From an uncultured bacterium (GTDB lineage Bacteria > Planctomycetota > UBA1135 > GCA-002748355), in NCBI GenBank assembly GCA_937858895.1, contig CALLZN010000298.1:1-47695 (forward strand): DNA of 47,695 nt, read 5' to 3'. The notes beneath the pieces were generated by a model, which saw only the letters and a list, made by a program, of their open reading frames with translations, was not told the DNA's origin and did no database searches. The position numbers and the translations under genes are program-made. Shown in pieces: positions 9,401 to 16,675 of the stretch (its first letter is position 1; the number at the start of each line of letters is the position of its first letter).

Positions 9401-10561
9401 CGAAGCGAGCAGGCACTGCGTGATGAGGTCGAGCGCCGTCCAGCGTCCGCCGACCGCGAACAGCAAGAAGAGCAAGAAGGCGATTGCGGCGACGATGGCG
9501 AGCACCGCTTCGAGCTGGCCTTGCCCCGCCCACCACGGTCGCACGATGCGGGCCGAGGCCTGGTACTGGAGCGAGCTTTTCTCGTCGACGAGCAGGAGGC
9601 CACGCCCATCGTTCGACGGCCGCGGGCCGCGCAACGAACCGAGCGCCTCGAGCCCCGGCACCGCGAGCGGCGCCACGAAGGCGAGCCCCTCTTTCGAAGG
9701 CTCGACCCACGAGTGCAGCAGGCGACGGCGTCCGTCTTCGAAGCGCCGCACGAAGTAGAGGACCTCGCCCGCTGCGTCGAAGCAGGGATCCCGGTCGAAG
9801 AAGCTAGGATAGGGTCCCTCGTCGCCGGCATCGTCGAAGAGCTTGCGCGCAGGCTCCGTCCCTGACAGCGAAGCTACATGCAAGACAGCGTGCGCGCCGC
9901 GCGCGATCCACGGATCGCGCCGCGCGAAGACGACGCGCAGGCCGTCGCTGTGCGGCGCGGGATCGGTCTCGTCGAGCGGTCCGTTGATCGTCGGCGGCAA
10001 GGCGCGCAGGTCGTCGAAGCCGCGGCCGTTCCAACGCGCCGACCAGAGGTCGAAGCCGCCGCCCGGCCCTTCACGATCGGAGGCGAAGTAGAGCCGGCCA
10101 TCCACGCCGAAGGCCGGCGCCAAGTCGTGGGACGGCCCGTCGATGCTGACGAGGAGCTCGGGCTCGAGACGCGGCCGCTGCGGGTCGAAGAGCACGAGCT
10201 CGGTTTCGCGGCCCAGCGGTTGGCCACACTTGCGTGCGTAGACGAGGCGGCCATCGGGCAAGGCAGCGCTGCGGCCCCGCACGGGGCCCAGGAGCTCGAG
10301 GTCGGGCCGCGGCGCGTCGAAGACGAGCATCGACGCGTTGCGCAGGGCGTGGGCGCTCTTCGGCGCGGAGGCCGCGTTCGCTGCACCCGCAGCCGTATAG
10401 TAGATCGGTCGCCCCGAACGCAGGAGCACGAGACTCAGGAGGATGGCGACGAAGACGAAGAGCGAGAGCAGGGCAAACACGCGGCGGCGCATGCGCTTCG
10501 CTTCGCCCTTGCTGGCAGCGCTGCTGCTCGCCTTCGTGTCGTGCTCCTGTCCGGCTGCCAT
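6422..10561 (-). CDS. Giant membrane protein: PD40-like propeller, disordered spacer, squalene-cyclase-like barrel
   Basis: A 1379-residue protein starting at an ATG with GGAGGA 7 bases upstream and 13 bases after the exbD stop. Order of parts: a short basic cytoplasmic N-terminus; TM1 (residues 27-48); a TolB/PD40-like beta-propeller with LPDGRLVYA, VDGRLYFASDREG and SDGLRVVFA repeats (about 95-335); TM2 (351-371); TM3 (378-402); about 600 residues very rich in Ala, Arg, Ser and Val (about 410-1010), likely disordered; and a squalene-hopene-cyclase/prenyltransferase-like alpha-barrel (about 1015-1379) with QW-type motifs such as REDGGWGDV and LGGWGYY. The usual cyclase DxDDTA acid motif is not in its normal place, so the barrel is probably binding or structural rather than a terpene cyclase. 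With ExbB and ExbD just upstream, TM3 plus a long periplasmic spacer plus a folded C-terminal domain recalls TonB/TolA design. That role is an inference. Confidence 0.9.
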   Translation of the reverse strand: MAAGQEHDTKASSSAASKGEAKRMRRRVFALLSLFVFVAILLSLVLLRSGRPIYYTAAGAANAASAPKSAHALRNASMLVFDAPRPDLELLGPVRGRSAALPDGRLVYARKCGQPLGRETELVLFDPQRPRLEPELLVSIDGPSHDLAPAFGVDGRLYFASDREGPGGGFDLWSARWNGRGFDDLRALPPTINGPLDETDPAPHSDGLRVVFARRDPWIARGAHAVLHVASLSGTEPARKLFDDAGDEGPYPSFFDRDPCFDAAGEVLYFVRRFEDGRRRLLHSWVEPSKEGLAFVAPLAVPGLEALGSLRGPRPSNDGRGLLLVDEKSSLQYQASARIVRPWWAGQGQLEAVLAIVAAIAFLLFLLFAVGGRWTALDLITQCLLASLLLHLVLLLWLMRVEIVRTFLPPVPELGDDTATVRILSAAELKGDRAPDAEPARAASDLGQRLEFKGFERDLGVEAPSAELSARSDERATPTALPLPTVRAQQALAAALDGPRVEARDVTSDLQAIEVKDGRDSTAKAAAVEVSTEKLVNPSPSPERSTAAFDLEVAAPQALDVVAADVSSVVARSLPPPTRPESATQVASVAAPEASAAVEAKHAIAAKAVTDAPLRGRAADAPLTEPTAVSTATSRFEASPRALREKADVQRSADDVAAAAASMLPETRPIASDLVRPAPQAPVAKSADSDLAPRELAVAAPALRDATRPASELASKAATKSEAAPALRAAATDVARAREAALATVSAELGDAERDLASIAPPAPSLTTSRRRRAPPPSAERRSTAVTSGALVAVKTPELGTAAAAPPLASPALRGGEGDALRESAIEARSLKTERATTAALGAPQRSGEPLRAEGVVAAATLPPPRFRLERRSGALSPPLDTGRRSAVTGDGPKVAPGVAAAAVAVDDAAAPRAPRDAHARSSEALDRRPEALAMPAIAQLSAKVAAPRRDEPRRRSLTASVGSVPAPSVTVDRAQRQAGRRPRSEKVASEPSFYANRFGQKKVEALERFGGTQETELAVQRGLRYLARIQREDGGWGDVDDVDEKYGEVRVGKTALCLLAFLGAGNLPPQDLTPSTTNNDDLGKGLYASNVTRALRYLLSTQDEESGHFGRSTAYSHGITTYALAECYALTKIASLTKPLQHAVDWIVEQQNVAGPKDSLGGWGYYSPFLRPEDRYARASVTSWQVMALESARRSGIDVPERSLELAKGFLLSMFDDRYGYFLYTKEPQRLRMTWRTLPASTPASVFCLLLLGQDPEDERVEAGLRYTTDRRIERYARASDDDFVQRGAGNPYFWYYGTLACFFRGGEAWRLWNEKLRVELPRGQSEDGSFAPVGAYARYAKDTRRDRSYTTAMCVLSLEVYYRYFTPLLEKREGKLR

Positions 10562-10574
10562 CGAGTGGTCCTCC

Positions 10575-10991
10575 TCAGCGCCCCTTTTGCTGCGGCGTCG
10601 CCCCGATCGCGATCTGACGCAGCGGCGCCGCACGACAAAGGTCGAGGACGCGCGCGACGACGCCGAACTGCGTGTTCGTGTCCCCGCGGATCAAGACTTC
10701 TTGCTTGGCGTCGCGCTTGGCCGCGCTGCGCAGCATCTGCTCGAGCGTCGACATCGGCACGTCCTTGCCGTCGACGCTCAAGGCGCCGCTCGCGAGGACG
10801 TTGATGATGATGGGCCGGACCTCGCTGCGCGCGACGCCGGTCGTCGCGTCTGGCAAGCGCAGGTCCATCTCGACTTCTTCTTTGCGAAAGGTCGTCGCGA
10901 CGAGAAAGAACACGAGCAACAGAAAGACGATGTCGATCAGCGGCGTCAGGTTCGGCGTTGCGTCGACGTCGTCGCCGAGATCAAGCCGCAT
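10575..10991 (-). CDS. exbD: ExbD/TolR-family energy-transducing protein
   Basis: This 138-residue single-pass inner-membrane protein has the standard ExbD/TolR layout. There is a short cytoplasmic N-terminus, then the signature LTPLIDIVFLLLVFFLVATTF in which the Asp is the conserved proton-carrying residue, then a periplasmic domain (EVEMDLRLPDA, IIINVLASGALSVDGKDV, VLIRGDTNTQFGVVARVLDL). The length is normal for the family. In known systems ExbD sits inside an ExbB pentamer and converts proton flow into motion passed to TonB or TolA. Its start overlaps the end of the exbB gene by 11 bases, and the giant propeller/cyclase-repeat gene follows 13 bases after its stop, so the three are surely co-transcribed and translationally coupled. 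Confidence 0.95.
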   Translation of the reverse strand: MRLDLGDDVDATPNLTPLIDIVFLLLVFFLVATTFRKEEVEMDLRLPDATTGVARSEVRPIIINVLASGALSVDGKDVPMSTLEQMLRSAAKRDAKQEVLIRGDTNTQFGVVARVLDLCRAAPLRQIAIGATPQQKGR

Positions 10992-11649
10992 CGCGCTTCT
11001 CCGGAGGCGCCGCGAGGAGCTCGACGAAGGGCGCGAGGCGCTCGTCGCAAGCGAGCATCAAACGCCGCGCCTTGTTCGAGAAGTGCGAGGCCACGAGCAT
11101 GGTCGGGATCGCGACGCAGAGACCGGCGATCGTCGTCACGAGCGCGACCTCGATGCCGGAGGCGAGCATCTCGGGCTCGCCCATCTTGGTCTTCACGACG
11201 CGGTGGAAGGCCTCTTGGATGCCGAGCACCGTGCCGAGCAAACCGAGGAGCGGCGCGACGGCGGCGATCAGGTTGAGGGTGCGGACGTTCGCGCGGAGTT
11301 TCTCGAGCTCTTTGTGAGCCTGGTCCTCCATCGCGAGCTCGACTTCACGGAGGGCGCGGCCGCGGCGACGCAGCGCGGCGCCCAATATGCGCGTCGCGGG
11401 TGCATCGATGTCGCGGGCGAGCGCGGTCGCTCCCTCGATGTCGAGGGCTTCGATCTTCGCTTCGACCTCGCTGAGTCGAAGGGGCAAGACGCGCGAGCGA
11501 CTCAGCGCCCGCCAACGTTCGAGCGTCACCGCGACCGCGACCAAGGAGCAAAGCGCGATCGGGATCATGACGGGCCCGCCCGAACTCAAGAAGTCCCAGA
11601 CGGTCTGCACGCTCGTCTCGGTCTGCAGCATTGCCACACTTTGCATCAT
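10981..11649 (-). CDS. exbB: ExbB/TolQ/MotA-family proton channel protein
   Basis: About 222 residues with the three membrane segments of the MotA/TolQ/ExbB family. The first is in GGPVMIPIALCSLVAVAVTLE near the N-terminus; the others are LIAAVAPLLGLLGTVLGIQEAF and the segment around EVALVTTIAGLCVAIPTML, which hold the family's conserved Gly-Thr-Val-Gly-type and Thr/Ala/Gly motifs. It would form the inner-membrane ring that drives ExbD. The reading frame runs far upstream into the TPR gene, but homology begins near residue MMQSVAMLQTE. An ATG at 11649 or a GTG at 11658 (AGGA 5 bases upstream, 1 base after the TPR gene's stop) are both possible starts. The tight junctions on both sides place it in the TPR-exbB-exbD-giant operon. 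Confidence 0.92.
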   Translation of the reverse strand: MMQSVAMLQTETSVQTVWDFLSSGGPVMIPIALCSLVAVAVTLERWRALSRSRVLPLRLSEVEAKIEALDIEGATALARDIDAPATRILGAALRRRGRALREVELAMEDQAHKELEKLRANVRTLNLIAAVAPLLGLLGTVLGIQEAFHRVVKTKMGEPEMLASGIEVALVTTIAGLCVAIPTMLVASHFSNKARRLMLACDERLAPFVELLAAPPEKRDAA

Positions 11650-11659
11650 CACGGTCACG

Positions 11660-14600
11660 TCAATCCTGGCCGAGTTTGTCGAGAAGGGACTTTGCCTGGC
11701 GGGCTTCTTCGGACTCGGCGAAGCGCTCGACGACTTCGCCCAAGAGCTTCTTGGCCTTGGCAACTTGCTTGTCCTCGAGGTAGGTCTTGCCGGCCTCGAG
11801 CAGGCCCTTGCGGACCCACTCGGCGTGACCATAGAGGATCGTGAGCTTGAGCCAGGCATCGATCGCCGGGCCTCGCTGCTTGGCCTCGAGCCAGGCCTCG
11901 CCGATGCGGAACTGCGCTTCGGCGCCGATCGGACCGTCCGAGAGCTTGGTCGCGCTCTCGTAGCTCGCGACCGCTGCTGCATGGTCCTTGCGGGCTTGCC
12001 GCGCGCGACCGAGCCAGAGCGCAGCACGCGCGCGCTCGCCGACCGGCGCGTCGCTGTTCTTCTGCGTCCAGGCCTCGAGCGAGGCGATCGCCGCGGCGGC
12101 CCGCCCGTCTTCGAGGTCGCAGTGCCCCAAGTGCAGCCGCGCCATCGACGAGCGACGGCCGTCTGGGTCGCGCTTCAAGAGTTCGACGAAGGCGTCGCGG
12201 GCGCGCTGCCGATCCCCGCGGCGGTAGGCGCACTCGCCAGCGAAGAAGAGCGCCTCGTCGTAGAGCGACTGAGCGTCGTCGGCGCCGAGCGCGAGGATGC
12301 GCTCGAAGAGCGGCGCGGCCGCGTCGAAGGCACCGCGCTCGAAGCGCGCGAAGCCGAGACGGTAGAGAGCTTGGGCGCGGTAGCGACCTTCCGCCGCCAA
12401 CAGGAGACGTTCGGCGCTGGCATCGTCGACGCCGCCCTTGCCGGCATCGCTCGGGGCACCGAGCTTGCCGAGCTCGGCGACGCCGAGGTGGAGGCGCGCT
12501 TCGCCGGCGAGTTCTTTGTCCTTGCTCGCGTCGGCGACGCGCGCGAAGGCCGCGAGGGCCTCGGCCTCCTTGCCCAACTTGCGCAGGGTCCACGCGAGTT
12601 CATAGTCGAGGCGGTCGGGCCGCTCGAGTGCGGCACGGGCCTTCGCGTCACGGCTGAGCGCGGCGAAGACCTCGAGCGCCTCCGCGTGACGCTCGCGCCG
12701 CGCGAGCGCTACCCCCAAGGCGTAGCGCAGCTCGGGCGCGCGGGCGTGCTTGGGGAAGCGGTTCAAGAAGCTGCGCGCAGCGATTTCAGCCTCGTCGAAG
12801 CGGCCCGCGCGATGGTGCAAGGACGAGACCAACTCGAGCATGGACGCAGCACCGTCACCGATCGCCGGGTGCGCGAGAGCCGCTTCGACGCCCGTGGCGC
12901 AGGCCGCGTCGTCGCCGAGCTCGAAGGCGCACCAGGCGAGACCCTGCAGGGCCTTGGCGCCGACGTCGTCCTTGGCCTTGGCGATCTTGGCGTAACTGGC
13001 GCGAGCGGCTTCGTAGTCGCGGCGGCGGAAGGAGAACTCGGCGACCTGCAGCAGGTCGGCGTCGCGCTGGGCCACGTCTTTCTCGGCGGCAGCTGCGCGC
13101 GCGACGCGCGTCGCCGCCGCGTCGAGTTGGTCGCGCGCCGCGAGCACCTGGGCCGCGACGCGCTCGGTGCGGGCGAGGAAGGCACCGCCATCCTTGTAGC
13201 GCGCGTAGTAGCGGTCGGCGCCAACGAGCGCGCGATCGGCGTCCTTGGCTTGGTAGCTCGCGAGCACGGCCAGCGACAGGGCCTCTTCGGCGAAGGGCGA
13301 TTCGGACGCAGCGACGGCCTCGAAGCGCGTCGCGGCCTCGGCGGCGCGACCACCGAGGTAGGCGCACCAAGCGTGCTTGAAGCTCGCGCGTGCCTCGAGG
13401 TCGTGACCGGCCGGGAGCTTCGCGTAGTCGTCCTGCGCTGCGTCGAAGTTCTTCAGCGCGAAGAGCCCCTCGGCGCGGGCGAAGCGCGCCTCGATCGCGA
13501 GGCGATGCTTCGGCAGGGCATCGACGATGCGACCGGCCATCGTGACCGAGGCCTGGTGCTCGCCGAGTTCGTGCAAGGCGACGACGGCGCCGTAGAGAGC
13601 GTCACCCGTCAAGGCATCGTCCTTGACCCCCATCGCGGCGTTCGAAGCCAGGCCATAGGCATCGGCGGCTTCGCGCCAGAGCTCGAGTTCGCTCGTCGCT
13701 TCGCCGAGGTTGAAGGCGATGCGTGCCTTCGCAGCCGCGTCGATTTCACCCTGCAGTGCGCGTTGGAAGGTGAGGCGCGCATCCTTGGCCCGATCGGCGT
13801 CGAGTTGGGCGAGGCCGAGCACTTCGAGGGCGCGCGCCTTGTCAGCGGCTTCGAGGTTCTTGCGACCCAGGACGCCCTCGAGAGTCGTGATCGCCTCTTG
13901 GTGTTGGCCCAGCTGCCAGCGCAGCGACCCCGCCTCGAGGGCAGCCGGCACAGCGAGCTTGGTGTCGGCGTGGAGCTTGGCGAGCTCGGCGAAGGCCTTG
14001 GCGGCGTCCTCTTGGCGATCGAGGCGCAGCAAGGACCAAGCCCTGCCGTTGCGTGCCTCGGCGACGTGCGGGCCCGCGGCTTCGATCGCGGCCTCGTAGG
14101 TCGTCACCGCGCGAGCCCAGTCCTCGGCGGCGAAGCAGGCCTCGGCCGCGAGGTAGAGGCACTCGGCGCGCGCCTCGTGCTGCGGCCACTTCTTGGCTGC
14201 CTCAGCGAAGGTGTCGGCCGCCTCTCGATGCTGGCCGGATTTCGAGAGCACGAAGCCAGCGTGGTAAAGCGCCGGCATGCCGAAGGTCCCCTTGGCATCC
14301 TTGTCGCTGGCCCCGACTTGGCGGAAGACCTCGACGGCTCGCTTGCCTTCGCCAGCGTCGCGCAGACACTCGCCGAGCGCATAACCTGCCGGCAGTCGTA
14401 GGTAGTGCCCTTCTTCGACCTCGTCGACGAGGGCAGCGAGTTGCTGCGCCGCGTCCTTGAACTTCTTGCCTTCTTGCCAGAGCTTGCCGAGGCGGTAACG
14501 GCACTCCGGCCGGTAGAGCAGACCGCGGGCTTCGAGGGCCGCCACGTAAGCGTCGATGGCGCGGGCCTTGTTACCGAGCTTCTCCTCGCAGGCGCCTAGG

Positions 14601-14821
14601 CGGTACCGCGCCTCGGGCGCGAGCGGGTGCTTGGGCGCGTCGCGCAAGAAGCGCCCGAGTTGCTTGGCGGCGTCATCGAAGAGCTCGCGCTGGATGAGAC
14701 CGATGGCGACGTCGAAGCTCTCGCGCGACGGATCTTGGGCGAAGAGCGGCGCGGGCAGGGCGACGACGGGCAACGCGAGCACGAAGAGCGCGCAGCGCGA
14801 AGCCTGGTTGCGGGACGACAT
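11660..14821 (-). CDS. Periplasmic TPR-repeat protein
   Basis: A 1053-residue exported protein. The ATG at 14821 has a strong GGAGGA site 5 bases upstream and opens a clear signal peptide (CALFVLALPVVALPAPLFAQ). The mature part is one long array of alpha-helical tetratricopeptide-like repeats with the usual small-residue pattern, for example APEARYRLGACEEKLGNKA, AEARNGRAWSLLRLDRQEDA and ALYRLGFARFERGAFDAA. TPR arrays bind partner proteins or peptides, and similar repeats occur in YbgF/CpoB and BamD, which work with the Tol system and outer-membrane assembly. It is the first gene of the operon with exbB and exbD, so it is probably the periplasmic scaffold of that machine; this is inferred from position. 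A long open frame on the opposite strand is an artefact of GC-rich codon use. Confidence 0.92.
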   Translation of the reverse strand: MSSRNQASRCALFVLALPVVALPAPLFAQDPSRESFDVAIGLIQRELFDDAAKQLGRFLRDAPKHPLAPEARYRLGACEEKLGNKARAIDAYVAALEARGLLYRPECRYRLGKLWQEGKKFKDAAQQLAALVDEVEEGHYLRLPAGYALGECLRDAGEGKRAVEVFRQVGASDKDAKGTFGMPALYHAGFVLSKSGQHREAADTFAEAAKKWPQHEARAECLYLAAEACFAAEDWARAVTTYEAAIEAAGPHVAEARNGRAWSLLRLDRQEDAAKAFAELAKLHADTKLAVPAALEAGSLRWQLGQHQEAITTLEGVLGRKNLEAADKARALEVLGLAQLDADRAKDARLTFQRALQGEIDAAAKARIAFNLGEATSELELWREAADAYGLASNAAMGVKDDALTGDALYGAVVALHELGEHQASVTMAGRIVDALPKHRLAIEARFARAEGLFALKNFDAAQDDYAKLPAGHDLEARASFKHAWCAYLGGRAAEAATRFEAVAASESPFAEEALSLAVLASYQAKDADRALVGADRYYARYKDGGAFLARTERVAAQVLAARDQLDAAATRVARAAAAEKDVAQRDADLLQVAEFSFRRRDYEAARASYAKIAKAKDDVGAKALQGLAWCAFELGDDAACATGVEAALAHPAIGDGAASMLELVSSLHHRAGRFDEAEIAARSFLNRFPKHARAPELRYALGVALARRERHAEALEVFAALSRDAKARAALERPDRLDYELAWTLRKLGKEAEALAAFARVADASKDKELAGEARLHLGVAELGKLGAPSDAGKGGVDDASAERLLLAAEGRYRAQALYRLGFARFERGAFDAAAPLFERILALGADDAQSLYDEALFFAGECAYRRGDRQRARDAFVELLKRDPDGRRSSMARLHLGHCDLEDGRAAAAIASLEAWTQKNSDAPVGERARAALWLGRARQARKDHAAAVASYESATKLSDGPIGAEAQFRIGEAWLEAKQRGPAIDAWLKLTILYGHAEWVRKGLLEAGKTYLEDKQVAKAKKLLGEVVERFAESEEARQAKSLLDKLGQD

Positions 14822-15070
14822 ACCTTTCCTCCGATGAGCCTCGGCGGCTTCCACTCTCGTGCGGACCGTGTTTGCTGCAGCTTCAGCCCCGGTTCGACTG
14901 GCTGGGCGACAGTCGCTTCTTACCCGGGGATGAAGGATTCTACGCCGCCAGCGAGCGCGCGCGACCGAAGGGCGCGGCTTGCGCGACTTCTTGCCGAAGA
15001 TTCCGATCCCAGCGGGAAATGCAGGCAGGGGTTGTAAGCGGCGGGCTTCGGACCTTGAGTAGTCAGCATC

Positions 15071-16675
15071 ATGTGGACAACGCTCTTCAGGATCGTCGTC
15101 GCAGCGACGGTGCTCACGCTCTGCGCTTGGGCTTCGCTGACGCTCACTTCGATGACGGCAGGCGCCGCGTCTGTTCGTGGCCGTTCATCGGCGGCCGAAA
15201 GGCTGACCCGCGACGACGGCGGAGGCGGCACGATCTTCACCGACTTCGGGATGTTCGCAGACGATGACCAGGACGGCGCCGACCAAGGCGGCGCGAGCAG
15301 CGGCGAGCGACCGAACGACCGGCAAGACGCGCTCACCAGCAGCGGCAAGAACAACGCGGTCGACAGCATCCGCGTCACCCCCGTCGTGCGCGCGGTCCAG
15401 AAGGCCGGGCCCTCGGTCCTCAACATCCAAGTCGGCGACATCGTCCGCACACCCCAGGGACCGGCCTTTCGCAAACTCGGTGAAGGCTCCGGGGTCATCG
15501 TCAGTGAAGAAGGCCTCGTCCTCACGAACTGGCACGTCGTCCGCTTCAAGGAACAGCTCCGAGACGCCTTCCAGTGCCGCGTCAAGCTGCGAGACGAACG
15601 CCAGTTCCCGGCGCGCGTCATCAACACTTCGCGGGCCAATGACCTCGCGCTCTTGCTCATCACGCCGGAGAACGATTCGACCCAGCGCTTCCCGCCGATC
15701 GAGATGGGCGACTCCGAATCGCTGATGATCGGCGAGACCGTCATCGCCATCGGCAACCCGCGGGGACAAGTGAACAGTGTCACGACCGGTGTGCTCTCGG
15801 CCGTCGGCCGTTCGCTCGCCGTGAAGCCGCCGGGCGAACGACAGCCGATCCACTTCGACACCTTGCTCCAGCACGATGCCGCGATCAACCCGGGCAACTC
15901 GGGCGGCGGTCTGCTCGACCTCACGGGCAAGCTCATCGGCATCAACACGCTGATGCAGGTCGAGTCACAGAACATCAACTTCGCCATCCCGGTCGACCAT
16001 GTGCGCAAGGTCTTCGACCAGGACCTCTTGAATGTGTCCCGGCTTGCGGTCTGGTTCGGCATCGACACTGCTGAGCGCGGTGGTCGCTTCGTCGTGACGC
16101 GTGTCGTGCCCGGCAGTCCAGCGGCGCGGGCTGGCCTCCAAGTAGGCGACGCGATCGATCAGGTCGGGGAACGCAAGACCCTGGATTCCAAGTCCTACGC
16201 GAAAGCCCTCGTGACCTACCGCGTGGGACAGCGCGTGCCCTTGCTCATCCAACGTGGCGAGGCTTCGGAGTGGAAGTCGATCGACGCCTGGAGCCGCAGC
16301 AAAGGCACCATCCTCGAAGCTGGCGGCCTCGTCGTCGAACTCGTCGATGTTGTCAAAGAACGAAACATCTACCGCAGCGTGCTCGGTGACTTGCTCGAGG
16401 CCTATCGCTTCACGGGCGGCAACTTCGATGTCCTGCGCGTCATCGAAGTCGAGGAGAACGGCCCTGCGGCCAAGTTCGGCTTGCGCGAAGGCGACTTCAT
16501 CGTCGGCTACATCGTGAGCCACGACGACTTCGAATCGTGGCTCCCGCTCACCGGCGACATCGCCCAGCTCGCATCGCTCTTGCAGGTCAGCGAAGAAGGT
16601 CGCTCTCCCCGCCTCTCGGTGTGGCGCGCCACGGACGGTCTGCTCTCGGGTCGGATGCGGGTGCGCAAACGCTGA
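15071..16675 (+). CDS. HtrA/DegP-like serine protease with two PDZ domains
   Basis: This 534-residue protease starts with a hydrophobic signal or anchor (FRIVVAATVLTLCAWASLTL), then an acidic, low-complexity linker (about 45-95). The trypsin-like domain keeps the full catalytic triad: His155 (LTNWHVV), Asp191 (ANDLALL) and Ser277 (PGNSGGGLLD). A first PDZ domain (WFGIDTAERGGRF, SPAARAGLQVGD) follows, then a second C-terminal one (EENGPAAKFGLREGDFIVGY). Such proteins degrade or hold misfolded envelope proteins in the periplasm. The start at 15071 has no good Shine-Dalgarno site. It is divergent from the TPR operon across 249 bp, so the two could share regulation. Its last 89 bases overlap the end of the convergent gene on the other strand. 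Confidence 0.93.
   Translation: MWTTLFRIVVAATVLTLCAWASLTLTSMTAGAASVRGRSSAAERLTRDDGGGGTIFTDFGMFADDDQDGADQGGASSGERPNDRQDALTSSGKNNAVDSIRVTPVVRAVQKAGPSVLNIQVGDIVRTPQGPAFRKLGEGSGVIVSEEGLVLTNWHVVRFKEQLRDAFQCRVKLRDERQFPARVINTSRANDLALLLITPENDSTQRFPPIEMGDSESLMIGETVIAIGNPRGQVNSVTTGVLSAVGRSLAVKPPGERQPIHFDTLLQHDAAINPGNSGGGLLDLTGKLIGINTLMQVESQNINFAIPVDHVRKVFDQDLLNVSRLAVWFGIDTAERGGRFVVTRVVPGSPAARAGLQVGDAIDQVGERKTLDSKSYAKALVTYRVGQRVPLLIQRGEASEWKSIDAWSRSKGTILEAGGLVVELVDVVKERNIYRSVLGDLLEAYRFTGGNFDVLRVIEVEENGPAAKFGLREGDFIVGYIVSHDDFESWLPLTGDIAQLASLLQVSEEGRSPRLSVWRATDGLLSGRMRVRKR

Noticed and set aside
7469-9865. Long plus-strand reading frame of 798 codons
   Set aside because: Lies wholly inside the antisense of the giant propeller/cyclase-repeat gene; Arg-rich, low-information sequence typical of shadow frames in GC-rich DNA.
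11387-14401. Plus-strand reading frame of 1004 codons
   Set aside because: Antisense to the TPR gene, whose repeats, signal peptide and ribosome site are convincing; the opposite frame shows no domain.
14872-15267. Plus-strand frame between the TPR and HtrA genes
   Set aside because: It overlaps the HtrA gene in another frame and has no motif or ribosome site; the gap is better read as divergent promoters.
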